64,000 nucleotides of DNA from Streptomyces sp. CBMA29 (GCF_014596445.1 NZ_MECL01000182.1:1-64000); one strand, 5' to 3'. Positions 17,831 through 26,873 are shown, counted from the stretch's first letter. Notes: generated from the letters alone by a model not told the origin. A program made the numbers and translations.

Positions 17831-19165
17831 ATGACAGTGCGCAAGGTCCTGGGGGACCGTGACGCGGCGACGTATCTGGGCGGCGTCCTGGTCTCCGGCT
17901 TCGGCGACTCGGCGATGCTGCTCGTCGCCGGGATCTGGGTGAAGACACTGACCGGCTCCAGCAGCCTCGCGGCGGCCGTGACCTTCTGCGTGTGGGCGCC
18001 CGCCCTGGCCGGGCCCGTGCTCGGCACCCTCGCCGACCGGGTGCGCCGCCGCTCACTGCTGATCTGGACCAACGCGGCCCTGGCCGTCCTGCTCCCGGTC
18101 CTTCTCGCGGTACGGTCCGGGCGCGAGGCATGGCTGCTGTTCGTGGTCCTCGCGGTGGTCGGCGCCGCCTCCGTACTGTCGGACGCCGCCGAGGCCGGTC
18201 TCGTCACCGCCGCCGTCCCCGTCGACCTGCGCGGCGACTTCAACGGCCTGCGGATGACCGTCAACGAGGCCATGAAACTGCTCGCCCCGCTCATCGGCGC
18301 GGGCCTCTTCCTGCGCTACGGCGGCGGCGCCGTCGCCCTCCTCGACGCCGTCACCTTCGTCCTCGCCGCCGCGGCCTTCGCGGCGCTGCGCACCCGTGAA
18401 CTCCCGCCGGTCCCACCGGCCGAGGGCTGGCGCGAGCAGACCGCGGAGGGCATCCGGTGTCTGCGCGACCACCCCGTGCTGCGCCCGCTGGTGACCGTCG
18501 GAGCGATCGCGATGGTGCTGTCCGGACTCAGCAGCGCCACCATCTACGAGATGACCGAGGCCGGGCTGCACCGTCCGCCCGCCTTCGTGGCGGTGCTCTA
18601 CGCGGTGCAGGGCGCCGGGTCGATCGTCGCGGGAACGGTTGCGGGCGCGGTCATGCGCCGTGTGCCGGAACGGGTCTTCGCCGCCATCGGCCTGCTGCTC
18701 TTCACCACCGGCGCCGCCTTGCGCGCCATCCCCTCGCTGCCCGTCGTGCTCGTCGCGACCCTCGCCATCGGGGTCGGGCTGCCCTGGGTCATCGTCGCGG
18801 CCTTCACGGCCGTCCAGCAGCGCACCGCCCCCGAACTGGTCGGCCGGGTCGCGGCCACCGCGGGCACGGTGATCTTCGGCCCCACGGCGCTGGCCGCCGC
18901 CCTCGGCGCGGGGCTGGTCGCCCTGGTCGACTTCCGGCTCCAACTCGCCGCCGTCGGCGTCCTCGGCCTGCCGGCCGCGTGGCTTCTGCTGCTTCGTGGC
19001 GGGAGCGCGGGTTCGGCGGAGTCCGTTCCGGCAGATGCCGGTTCAGCCGATGGAGACTCCGCCCAAGCGGGCTCCACGCAGCGGAAACGTGGCGTCCTCC
19101 GTCCAGCGGATGCCGTCGAAGACCACCAGTCGGACCTCCGCGATCCGCGTCCGCAGCAGCGCTAG
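17831..19165 (+). CDS. MFS exporter under ArsR control
   Basis: About 444-residue, 12-helix major facilitator of the enterobactin-exporter/MFS_3-like type: GFGDSAMLLVAGIWV at helix 1, LADRVRRRSLLIW in loop 2-3, and GAIAMVLSGLSSATIYEMT at helix 7. It probably exports a drug or metabolite sensed by the divergent ArsR regulator. Start ATG 17831 or GTG 17837; the GGGAG at 17824-17828 fits the GTG better. The last 50 residues are hydrophilic and overlap the 3' end of the converging 2H gene by 123 bases, so the true tail may be a read-through extension after a lost stop. Confidence 0.85.
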   Translation: MTVRKVLGDRDAATYLGGVLVSGFGDSAMLLVAGIWVKTLTGSSSLAAAVTFCVWAPALAGPVLGTLADRVRRRSLLIWTNAALAVLLPVLLAVRSGREAWLLFVVLAVVGAASVLSDAAEAGLVTAAVPVDLRGDFNGLRMTVNEAMKLLAPLIGAGLFLRYGGGAVALLDAVTFVLAAAAFAALRTRELPPVPPAEGWREQTAEGIRCLRDHPVLRPLVTVGAIAMVLSGLSSATIYEMTEAGLHRPPAFVAVLYAVQGAGSIVAGTVAGAVMRRVPERVFAAIGLLLFTTGAALRAIPSLPVVLVATLAIGVGLPWVIVAAFTAVQQRTAPELVGRVAATAGTVIFGPTALAAALGAGLVALVDFRLQLAAVGVLGLPAAWLLLLRGGSAGSAESVPADAGSADGDSAQAGSTQRKRGVLRPADAVEDHQSDLRDPRPQQR

Positions 19166-19621
19166 CGCCGGGACGCACTCCGCCTCCACCGCGGCGTACA
19201 CCTCGTCCGACTGCCCCTGGGCGACGGTCAGATGGGGGACCGGATCGTCGAACGCGCCTCCGTACGGCGGGGCTTCCGGCCACCGGGCCGCCACCGCCGC
19301 GGTCAGCGCGCGCACGGGTCCTTCGGGCTCCGGCGCCAGCCACAGCAGATCCGGGAACCGCCCGAAGCGGGGGAAACGCACCTCGAACGGCCCGTGTCCC
19401 GAGAAGAGTTCGCCCAGCGCCGCCCGTACCCCCGCGTCGATCCGCTCGGCCGGAAGGAACGGATACAGCACCGTGAGATGCGCGGGCACCCCCTCCGCCG
19501 CGGCCGGGTCGTACCGCTCCCGCGCCGCGCCCACCACCTTCTCCGCCTCGGGCACCACAGCCACCAACGCGGTCGTACCCGCCGCGCGCCCCGACGTTCC
19601 CTTCTGACCCATACCCGGCAT
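19043..19621 (-). CDS. 2H phosphoesterase / 2'-5' RNA ligase family protein
   Basis: 192-residue LigT-like protein. It carries the two family motifs, HLTV at about residue 48 and HLTV at about residue 130, whose histidines act on cyclic or 2',3'-cyclic nucleotide phosphates. It lies 47 bases downstream of dnaE2 on the same strand and may belong to the same SOS transcript, which would be unusual. Start taken at ATG 19621; ATG 19612 is nearly as likely. Confidence 0.85.
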   Translation of the reverse strand: MPGMGQKGTSGRAAGTTALVAVVPEAEKVVGAARERYDPAAAEGVPAHLTVLYPFLPAERIDAGVRAALGELFSGHGPFEVRFPRFGRFPDLLWLAPEPEGPVRALTAAVAARWPEAPPYGGAFDDPVPHLTVAQGQSDEVYAAVEAECVPALALLRTRIAEVRLVVFDGIRWTEDATFPLRGARLGGVSIG

Positions 19622-19668
19622 CGTCCCCCGCCTGCCCCTCGCACCGCCACCCCGTATCCGTCGCGGCC

Positions 19669-22600
19669 CTATGCCTTCGGCTCGCCCTCGGCGAGGGGGC
19701 GGGCGGTGTGGACGACGAGGTTGGTGACGTCGTGTTCGCGTTCGATGTGACCGTCGAGGAGGACTGCGGGGGCGTCGAGGACGGTGCGGCGGATGAGGGC
19801 CCAGACCGGTGGGGTGATGACGAGGTTGGCCATGGCGGTCTCGTCCTCGATGACGGCGAAGGCCATGCCGTTGGCGGTCGGGGGGCGTTGGAGGTACTTG
19901 ACGATGCCGCCGACGCGGATGCGGCGCTGTGCGGGCCAGGTGCGGATGGCCTTGGTGGGCTGTGCGCCGAGGTGGTCGAGGCAGGGGCGCAGATGGTGGA
20001 CGGGGTGCGGTCCCGCGGTGGCGCCGGTGGCGGTGAGGTCGGCCAGGGTGGTCTCGCCCGCGGTCATGGCGGGGAGTTGGGGGGCGTCGGGCAAGGCGTC
20101 GAAGCCGGGCAGGACCGGCTGCTGGTGCGCGGTGTGGGCGCCGGAGCGCCAGATCGCGGTGCGGCGGCCGGTGCCCAGGGACGCGAAGGCACCGGCGGTG
20201 GCGAGCTGTTCGAGGAGCCGGGCGCCCAGGCCGCCGCGGCGGGCGACGTCGTCCAGGTCCCGGAACGGCCGTTCGGCGCGGGCCGTGAGGAGGGTCGTGG
20301 CGGCGTCCTGCGACAGTCCGCGGACACTGGTGAGCCCGCGGCGGATCGCCGGATGTCCGTCGGGCCGCGCGGAGTCGGGTTCGAGGGTGGCGTGCACGCC
20401 GGAGGCGTTGATGTCGACGCCCCGGACGGCGATGCCGTGGTGGCGGGCGTCCTGGATGAGGGTCTGGGAGTCGTAGAAGCCCATCGGCAGGTGGGCCATG
20501 ATCCCGGCGGCCAGGGCCGCGGGGTAGTAGTGCTTGATCCAGGCGGACGCGTAGATGATGCCCGCCATGGACTGCGCGTGGGACTCGGGGAAGCCGTAAC
20601 TGCTCAGCGACGAGATCATCGTGATGATCCGCTCCGCCGCGTCCGGGCCGATCCCGCGCCGTGCCATGCCGGTCAGCAGCCGGTCGCGCAGCCGGGCGAC
20701 CTTCTCTGTGGCGTGTTTGGCGGCGAGGTCCTTGCGGAGCCGGTCGGCCTCGCCCGGGGTGAACCCGGCGCAGTCGGTGGCGAGCCGGATCGCCTGCTCC
20801 TGCCACAACACCACCCCCAGGGACTTCTTCAGCGCCGCTTCGGCCAGCGGGTGGGGGTAGGTGACGGGTTCCTCGCCCGCCCTGCGCCGCAGATACGGGT
20901 GCTTGCTCCCGGCCTGGATCGGCCCGGGGCGGATGATCGAGGCGGCGACGGTGAGGTCCTCGAAGCAGGCCGGTTTCAGCTGCGGCAGGGTGCTGATCTG
21001 GGCGCGGCTCTCGGCCTGGTAGACCCCTATGATGTCGGCGCGGGCGATCATCGCGTACACCCGCGGGTCGTCCTGCGGAATCGTCGCCATGTCGAGGTGT
21101 ACGCCGTGGTGTCCGGCGATCAGGTCACAGGCGGTGTGCAGAGCCGCGAGCATGCCGAGACCCAGCAGATCGATCTTGACCAGGCGGGCGGCGGCGACGT
21201 CGTCCTTGTCACCCTGGAGGACGGACCGGCCGGGCATGGTGGCCCATTCGACCGGCATGACCTCGCCGATCGGCTGCGCGGTCAGCACCATGCCGCCGGA
21301 GTGCACCCCCAGGTGCCGCGGCAGACCTTTGAGCTGAGCGGCCAGGTCGGTGACGTCGGCGGGGATGTCCGGATCGGCTGTCGTGCCCGTGTGTGTGGCC
21401 GTGCCCGTGCCCGTGCCTGTGCTCGTGCCCGTGTTCGTGTCGCTGCTCGCGCCGTCGGGGGTGTGGGGGCGGGCGGGCCGGTGGTGCAGGGACCGGGTCA
21501 TGGCGTTGACTGCGGCGGCCGGGTAACCGAGCACCCGGGCCGCGTCCCTGACCGCCAGCTTCGGCTGGTAGCTGATGAGGTTGGCGACCTGCGCGGCGTG
21601 GTCACGGCCGTAGCGGGTGTAGACGTACTGGATGACCTCTTCGCGGCGGTGGTTCTCGAAGTCGATGTCGATGTCCGGCGGTCCCGACTTCTCCATCGAC
21701 AGGAACCGTTCGAAGAGCAACCCGTGCTTGAGCGCGTCCACCGCCGTGATGCCCAGGACGTAGCAGACCACGCTGCTGGCGGCGCTGCCCCGGCCCTGGC
21801 ACCAGATGCCCTGCTCCTGCGAGAAGCGCACGATGTCGTGGACGATCAGGAAGTATCCGGCCATGCCCAGATCGCCGATCACACCGAGTTCGTGGTCGAG
21901 CTGCCGCCACGCGGTCGCCGCCGCCGGATCGTCACGGGTCCCGTAGCGGGCGGCGCAGCCCCGCTCGGCCAGTCGCCGCAGCCAGGAGCTGTCGTCGTGA
22001 CCGGGCGGTACGGGGAAGCGCGGCAGTTCGGGACGCAGCTCGGCGAGGTCGAGGACGCACGACTGGCCGAGAGCGATGGTCGATTCGTACGCTCCGGGGT
22101 AGCGGGCCAGCCGTTCCTCCATCTCCGCCCCGGTACGCAAGTGCGCGGTCGGCGCTGCCATCAGATGCCCGGTGGCCTGGTCGAGGGTCTCGATCCGTCG
22201 CAGTGCGGTGAGGGCCTGGGCGAGCCGGGCCTGCGCGGGCGCGGCGTAGTGGACGGCGTTGGTGGCGACCACGGGGGTGCCGGTGCGGTGAGCGGCCACC
22301 ACCAGGGCGTCGGCGCGCACGCTGTCGACGGGGAGGTTCCAGTCGATGAGCTCCGCGTGCACGCTGCCGCTGCCGAACACCTCGCCGAGCCGTTCGAGGT
22401 GGAAGGCGAGCTGTCCGATCTCCGTGCCGTCCTCGCCCGCGTCGGCGGGCGGGCAGCCGGTCAGGACCGCCCAGTCACCGCCGGCGGCGGCGCGGGCGAG
22501 CACGTCGAGGTCGTACACCGGACGGCCTTTGGACCCGGCGAGCTGGGCCGCGGTGATCGCCGCGGACAGGCGGTGGAACCCGTCGAGGTTCCGGGCGAGG

Positions 22601-22971
22601 ACGACGGGGCGCCCGAGCCCGTGACCGGTGAGGGTGAGTTCGGCGCCGAACACGGTCCGCAGCCCGGTACCGCGGGCGGCCTCGGCAACCCGCCGTGCCC
22701 CGTACAGCCCGTCCCGGTCGGTGAGCGCCAGCACCCCGATGCCCAGCCGCACGGCCTCCGTGACCAGCGCCCCCGGATCACTGGCCCCTTGGAGGAACGA
22801 CAGCGAGCTGTGCACATGCAGCTCCGCCCACGGCACCCGGCTCCGCTCTTCCCGGTATTCGGTGTGTGCCGGGTGTGCCGCGTGCCCCGTGTGTGCCGGG
22901 TCCGCTGGGCGCGCCGGGCGCGGAGCGGCGGTGGGCAGGCGCAGCAGACGACCGCTGCGGCGGTCAGCCAT
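19669..22971 (-). CDS. dnaE2: Error-prone DNA polymerase DnaE2 (ImuC)
   Basis: Replicative-type C-family polymerase specialised for lesion bypass, 1100 residues. PHP domain at the N-terminus (ELHVHSSLSFLQGASDP from about residue 52), polymerase active-site aspartates in GPPDIDIDFEN (about 427), third acidic residue in KIDLLGLG, helix-hairpin-helix and OB-fold regions to the end. It depends on ImuB for recruitment to the beta clamp. A low-complexity Thr/Gly insertion (about residues 507-533) made of TGTGTG repeats lies between the fingers blocks and is odd for this enzyme. The start MADRRSGRLL overlaps the imuB stop by 8 bases, so translation is coupled. Confidence 0.93.
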   Translation of the reverse strand: MADRRSGRLLRLPTAAPRPARPADPAHTGHAAHPAHTEYREERSRVPWAELHVHSSLSFLQGASDPGALVTEAVRLGIGVLALTDRDGLYGARRVAEAARGTGLRTVFGAELTLTGHGLGRPVVLARNLDGFHRLSAAITAAQLAGSKGRPVYDLDVLARAAAGGDWAVLTGCPPADAGEDGTEIGQLAFHLERLGEVFGSGSVHAELIDWNLPVDSVRADALVVAAHRTGTPVVATNAVHYAAPAQARLAQALTALRRIETLDQATGHLMAAPTAHLRTGAEMEERLARYPGAYESTIALGQSCVLDLAELRPELPRFPVPPGHDDSSWLRRLAERGCAARYGTRDDPAAATAWRQLDHELGVIGDLGMAGYFLIVHDIVRFSQEQGIWCQGRGSAASSVVCYVLGITAVDALKHGLLFERFLSMEKSGPPDIDIDFENHRREEVIQYVYTRYGRDHAAQVANLISYQPKLAVRDAARVLGYPAAAVNAMTRSLHHRPARPHTPDGASSDTNTGTSTGTGTGTATHTGTTADPDIPADVTDLAAQLKGLPRHLGVHSGGMVLTAQPIGEVMPVEWATMPGRSVLQGDKDDVAAARLVKIDLLGLGMLAALHTACDLIAGHHGVHLDMATIPQDDPRVYAMIARADIIGVYQAESRAQISTLPQLKPACFEDLTVAASIIRPGPIQAGSKHPYLRRRAGEEPVTYPHPLAEAALKKSLGVVLWQEQAIRLATDCAGFTPGEADRLRKDLAAKHATEKVARLRDRLLTGMARRGIGPDAAERIITMISSLSSYGFPESHAQSMAGIIYASAWIKHYYPAALAAGIMAHLPMGFYDSQTLIQDARHHGIAVRGVDINASGVHATLEPDSARPDGHPAIRRGLTSVRGLSQDAATTLLTARAERPFRDLDDVARRGGLGARLLEQLATAGAFASLGTGRRTAIWRSGAHTAHQQPVLPGFDALPDAPQLPAMTAGETTLADLTATGATAGPHPVHHLRPCLDHLGAQPTKAIRTWPAQRRIRVGGIVKYLQRPPTANGMAFAVIEDETAMANLVITPPVWALIRRTVLDAPAVLLDGHIEREHDVTNLVVHTARPLAEGEPKA

Positions 22972-24505
22972 AGTGGGCCTCGGCCCACCACCGGCCCGCG
23001 GAGATCCGCAGCAGCCATGCCCCGCCCGCGGTGGTGGTGATCTGCATCCGGGCGATCCGCCGCGCACGGTTCCGGTCCCACCACTGTTCCAGCGCGGGCC
23101 ACGGCGCACTCCACGCGGTCACCTCCAGTACGCCGGGGAGTCCGTCCACGGTCAGCCGGACCGGAGGCGCGGAGACCGCCAGCCGTCCCGAGACGCCCAC
23201 CACCTGTCCGGCGCCGTCCAGCAACCGGGCCGGCAGCAGCGGCTGGTACACCGTGGCCGGGTGCGGGGCGGGCAGCCTGCCGGGCCACGGCCCGGCACCG
23301 GCCGGGGGCGTGGCGATGTCGCCCACGGGGATCTTGCGGACCCGGTCGGCCGGGCCGCGGCCCCCGGTCAACTCCACCCGCGTGACCGCCCGGTGTCCGA
23401 GCAGCGCCTGCACCTGACCGGCCGCACGTTCCAGATCGTCCAGCGTGGCGCCCCCGCCGAACAGCACTGTCTGACGGCCGGTGGCCGCGCTGAGCTGCCG
23501 GGGCCGCAGCACCAGCTCCACCACTCCGACCGTGCCCCCGGCCCCGTCGGCGGCCGGGGCGAGATCCCCGGCATCGGTCCACGCCTGCACCTGCCAGCGC
23601 ACCCGCTCCGCGACCGCCAACGACGACAGCCGTCCCTCGTGCCGCCACGCCCGCCGCAACGTGCGGCCGTCGGCCAGGCCCACCTCCACCTCCACTCGTG
23701 CTCCGACCACCCCCGCCGACGTCAGCCGCTCCTGCAACCGCTCGGCCAGTGCCTTCCCCGCGAACGCCAACGGCTCGGTGCGTTCCTCGGCAGGGTCGAA
23801 GCCCCACCGCACCGCGTGATCGGGCTCAGCGCCCGAGGCGTTCAGAAGCCGCGGCTCACGCCCGGACGCGGTGCGGTGCGCCGCCGCCCCGTCGGTGCCG
23901 AACCGGGCCGACACCTGGTCCGAGGGCAGCGCCGCGAAACCGCCCAGCGTGCCGATCCCGAGCCTGACCAGCAGTTCGGCCAGCCGGGGCCGACCCAGCA
24001 CGGCCACCGGATAGGGGGCGAGTAAACCGGCCGTCTCCCCGGCCGGAACCAGGACCCCGGACCGGGCGCGGGCCGCCAGCGCCGCGGCGAACGTCGTATC
24101 CGCGGCGCCGCTCCGCACGGGGTGGCCGAGCCGGGAGAGCGCGGCGGCGACCCGCGCGGCCAGCTCCGCCTCGCCGCCCCAGTACCGCGCGGGACCGCGG
24201 GCCGGGGCGGCCACCATGCCCGGACGGATCACCTCCAGCCGCGGCATCACCTCCGCCTCCAACCGGCGTACCACCGGCTCGAACCCGCGTGTCTCGGCCG
24301 CCTGATCCCGTTCGACGGCCCGCAGCCCGGGGCAGCGGGACTGCGCCTGCCGCACCCGCATTCCCCGGCGTACCCCGGCCGCCCGCGCCGCGGCCGAACA
24401 CGCCACCACCCGCCCGTCCCCCGACACGACCGCCACCGGCTCTCCGCCCGGCAGCCCCGTGGTGATCAGCGGCCAGTCCGGGACCCACGACACCAGCACT
24501 CGCAC
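22964..24505 (-). CDS. imuB: ImuB, Y-family-like mutasome protein, contains TTA codon
   Basis: 513-residue ImuB, a catalytically dead Y-family polymerase homologue that links ImuA', DnaE2 and the beta clamp in the SOS mutasome. The palm-like N-terminus reads MRVLVSWVPDWPLITTGL, without the acidic active-site set of working Y polymerases. A little-finger-like region follows and a C-terminal segment ends WWAEAHYG. Codon 161 (24025-24023) is TTA, so translation may depend on the bldA tRNA. The gene starts 6 bases after imuA and overlaps dnaE2 by 8 bases. Confidence 0.92.
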   Translation of the reverse strand: MRVLVSWVPDWPLITTGLPGGEPVAVVSGDGRVVACSAAARAAGVRRGMRVRQAQSRCPGLRAVERDQAAETRGFEPVVRRLEAEVMPRLEVIRPGMVAAPARGPARYWGGEAELAARVAAALSRLGHPVRSGAADTTFAAALAARARSGVLVPAGETAGLLAPYPVAVLGRPRLAELLVRLGIGTLGGFAALPSDQVSARFGTDGAAAHRTASGREPRLLNASGAEPDHAVRWGFDPAEERTEPLAFAGKALAERLQERLTSAGVVGARVEVEVGLADGRTLRRAWRHEGRLSSLAVAERVRWQVQAWTDAGDLAPAADGAGGTVGVVELVLRPRQLSAATGRQTVLFGGGATLDDLERAAGQVQALLGHRAVTRVELTGGRGPADRVRKIPVGDIATPPAGAGPWPGRLPAPHPATVYQPLLPARLLDGAGQVVGVSGRLAVSAPPVRLTVDGLPGVLEVTAWSAPWPALEQWWDRNRARRIARMQITTTAGGAWLLRISAGRWWAEAHYG

Positions 24506-24511
24506 GTCGGC

Positions 24512-25210
24512 TCACCCCACCACGCGCAGCGCCCGGCCCCGGCCCGGCGCGTCCCCGGCCCGCACCTGATCCGCGGGCGGAGAGACCGGTTCGGGCTCCG
24601 CCAGGGGCATCGCCATTCCGGTCGGACCCGGCAGCAACAGCTCCGCCCGGCGGGGGGCACCGCCCGCGGCGCCGCGCCCGGACACCTCCACCACCACGTG
24701 GCGGTGGCGCAGCACACCGTGGCCCGCGCCGAGCCCGTCCCACCGCGCCTCGGTCACCCGCAGCCGCAGATCGGCGCCGTCCCACGGACCGGCCACGAGC
24801 AACACGGCCCCATGGGCCCGCACCTGTCCGGCCACCCGTCGCACCACTCGCCCCGGCACCGACCCCGGCGCGCCGAGCAGGATCACCGGCACCGTCGACA
24901 CCAGCAACGACACCACCTGCGCCCACCGGCCCCCCGGCGCGTCCACCCACAGCCCCGCCCCGGCGTCCAGCCCCGCGTCCCGCGCGGCCAGCGCGCCCAA
25001 GGACGGCAGCCCCACCACGGCCCAGCCGGCCCCCGGACGCCGTCCCACCGCCTGCGCCGCCAACGCCAGCAGCAGCCCCTTGTCCCCGCCGACAGCGGTC
25101 ACCGTGCCCGCCCGCAGCCGCCCTTCGGGCAGCAGCGGACCCCACACGGACCCCGGTCCGGCGACCGTTCCGTGTCCCGCCCGACCGTCTGCCGCCAGCA
25201 CTGCACCCAT
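24512..25210 (-). CDS. imuA: ImuA', RecA-like mutasome protein
   Basis: 232-residue actinobacterial ImuA', a RecA-related partner that binds ImuB and helps target the mutasome. The fold is seen in LRAGTVTAVGGDKGLLLALAA (P-loop-like but degenerate) and VPVILLGAPGSVPGRVVRRV. The C-terminal tail holds Pro/Glu-rich linker text. Start taken at ATG 25210, because the LexA box and promoter lie immediately upstream (25223-25236), which rules out an earlier start at 25246. Confidence 0.85.
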   Translation of the reverse strand: MGAVLAADGRAGHGTVAGPGSVWGPLLPEGRLRAGTVTAVGGDKGLLLALAAQAVGRRPGAGWAVVGLPSLGALAARDAGLDAGAGLWVDAPGGRWAQVVSLLVSTVPVILLGAPGSVPGRVVRRVAGQVRAHGAVLLVAGPWDGADLRLRVTEARWDGLGAGHGVLRHRHVVVEVSGRGAAGGAPRRAELLLPGPTGMAMPLAEPEPVSPPADQVRAGDAPGRGRALRVVG

Positions 25211-25222
25211 GCCCCCGACATT

Positions 25223-25236
25223 CGCACGTGCGTTCG
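25223..25236 (-). promoter_or_regulatory. LexA SOS box, CGAACGCACGTGCG
   Basis: Read on the minus strand, CGAACGCACGTGCG matches 13 of 14 positions of the actinobacterial/Bacillus-type box CGAACRNRYGTTYG. It sits 13 bases upstream of the imuA start, the usual place for SOS control of imuA'-imuB-dnaE2. Confidence 0.8.
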
Positions 25237-25645
25237 AACAAGGCAAGTCGGCGCACCGCCATCACTGCACGTGAGGGGTGTCGTACGGTCGATACGCATG
25301 TCCCCTGCATCCGCTCGACCGCAGCCGCCCGGTCCGCCCCTGGCCGCCCGGACGGGGGTGGTCGCGACGCCGTTCTCGGCCCGCTCGGCCGTCGTCGCTC
25401 CGGCGGCCGACGCCCGCCCGCCGGGCGCCGCGCTCGCGGACGCCGGTGGAAGCCGCCACTTCCGCCGCGATGCCGTGGAGGGTCGTGGGTTTTGTGACCG
25501 GCGGATAACGACGCGCCGACTTTTTACTCACGCGTAACTAGCCGCCCGTACTTACTCGCGCGTAATTTAACGGGTGTTCAGCAACCTCGTGATCCGGATC
25601 ACAGGCCCTGCGTGTGTCCATTTTCCCGAACTGCGAGGAGATCAC
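25237..25645. other. Divergent intergenic region, imuA / lipase
   Basis: About 400 bases between divergent genes. The left end carries the mutasome promoter. An 80-codon plus-strand frame from 25298 to 25537 has no family resemblance or ribosome binding site and is not called. The right end holds two copies of a TTACTC(A/G)CGCGTAA element (25524-25565) before the lipase. Confidence 0.5.
25524..25565. promoter_or_regulatory. Two operator-like repeats before the lipase gene
   Basis: TTACTCACGCGTAA (25524-25537) and TTACTCGCGCGTAA (25552-25565), 28 bases apart. Each is an imperfect palindrome TTACnCGCGnGTAA, as expected for a TetR-type dimer. They lie about 80-120 bases before the lipase start. 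Confidence 0.5.
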
Positions 25646-26506
25646 ATGAGGCTGCCCTGGCGACGGCTCTTGGCCGCGCTTTCGCTGGCCGCCGCGATGG
25701 TTGTGGCGCCCGCTGCCACCGCCTCCGCATCTGCCAACTCGGCACCGTCAAGCGGGTGGAACAACTTCTCCTGCCGCCCCTCGGCCCAACACCCCCGTCC
25801 TGTCGTCCTGGTCCACGGCACCTTCGGCAACGGCACCGACAACTGGCTCGCTTTCGCCCCCTACCTGGTGCAGCGCGGCTACTGCGTCTACTCCTTCGAC
25901 TACGGAATGCTGCCCGGCGTGCCGTTGATCGGCGGCCTCGGTCCGATCGCGGACTCCGCGCAACAGCTCTCCGACTTCACCGACCGGGTGCTCGCCGCCT
26001 CCGGGACGTCCAAGGTCGACATCGTCGGGCACTCGCAGGGCGGCATGATGCCGCGCTACTACCTGCGCTTCCTCGGCGGCGCGGCGAAGGTGAACACCCT
26101 GGTCGGGCTGGCCCCCGACAATCACGGGACCACGCTCGACGGACTCACCAAGCTGCTCCCGTACTTCCCCGGCGCGGCCGACGCGCTCCACGGGATCACC
26201 CCCGGACTCGCCGACCAGGTGGCCGGATCGGCCTTCCAACAGCACCTGAACGCGGGCGGCGACACCGTGCCCGGCGTGCACTACACGGTGATCTCGACCA
26301 TCTACGACGAGGTCGTCACGCCGTATACGACCCAGGCGCTGTCCGGGCCCGACGTGCACAACGTCGTGCTCCAGAAGCTGTGCCCGGTCGACGTGTCCGA
26401 GCATGTGGCCATCGGCCTGACCGACCGCATCGCCTTCCACGAGGCGGCGAACGCGCTCGATCCGGCGCACGCGACCCCGACCACCTGCCTGTCGGCGTTC
26501 AGTTAG
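25646..26506 (+). CDS. Secreted lipase/esterase (class 2 lipase, EstA/LipA type)
   Basis: 286-residue extracellular alpha/beta hydrolase. Signal peptide to about residue 31 (LAAAMVVAPAATASASA). The oxyanion-hole block VVLVHGTFGNGTDNW, the nucleophile in VGHSQGGMM (Ser about 130) and a C-terminal His in VSEHVAIGL are family marks of actinomycete lipases. Two Cys near the ends (SFSC-like NFSCRPSA and PTTCLSAFS) probably form a disulphide. GAGGAG at 25635-25640 sets the start. It converges with the cupin gene, overlapping by 8 bases. Confidence 0.9.
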   Translation: MRLPWRRLLAALSLAAAMVVAPAATASASANSAPSSGWNNFSCRPSAQHPRPVVLVHGTFGNGTDNWLAFAPYLVQRGYCVYSFDYGMLPGVPLIGGLGPIADSAQQLSDFTDRVLAASGTSKVDIVGHSQGGMMPRYYLRFLGGAAKVNTLVGLAPDNHGTTLDGLTKLLPYFPGAADALHGITPGLADQVAGSAFQQHLNAGGDTVPGVHYTVISTIYDEVVTPYTTQALSGPDVHNVVLQKLCPVDVSEHVAIGLTDRIAFHEAANALDPAHATPTTCLSAFS

Positions 26507-26873
26507 CCCATGGCGGTGATATGCGCGAGCCGTCGGCCAGTGTGGCTTGCAGGCCGATGCTCGTGGTGACCCACAAGGTGGCCGGCTCCTCCGTGCGGTT
26601 GGACAGACCTATGGAGGAGCCGGGCCGGGCGATGGCGGCATCTCCCGGTGCCAGGGAGCGCGTCTCCCCGTCGACGGACAGCTCCACCGACCCGGACAGG
26701 ACCAGGAACACCTCCTCGCGAGTGATGGTGTGCGGCGGTCCCGAGGTCCCGGCCGGGACTTCGCTGCGCCAGGCGCACAGCTCCTCGCTGCCGAGTGCGG
26801 GTGCCGCGTAGGACACGAAGCGCACCCCGTGGATCTCGTGTGCGACAGCGTCGGCCGCGGTGACGAAAGGCAT
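26499..26873 (-). CDS. Cupin-domain protein
   Basis: 124-residue single-cupin protein. Metal-site motifs are partial: PPHTITREEVFLVLSGSVEL gives the first His and Glu, and the second motif (LAPGDAAIARPGSSIGL) lacks the usual His, so metal binding is doubtful. Function unknown; perhaps a sugar or ligand binder. The divergent MarR gene may regulate it. GGGGG lies before the start at 26873. Confidence 0.8.
   Translation of the reverse strand: MPFVTAADAVAHEIHGVRFVSYAAPALGSEELCAWRSEVPAGTSGPPHTITREEVFLVLSGSVELSVDGETRSLAPGDAAIARPGSSIGLSNRTEEPATLWVTTSIGLQATLADGSRISPPWAN

Noticed and set aside
25298-25537. An 80-codon plus-strand frame between imuA and the lipase
   Set aside because: No ribosome binding site, low-complexity Ala/Pro/Arg composition and no family; it overlaps the divergent promoters.
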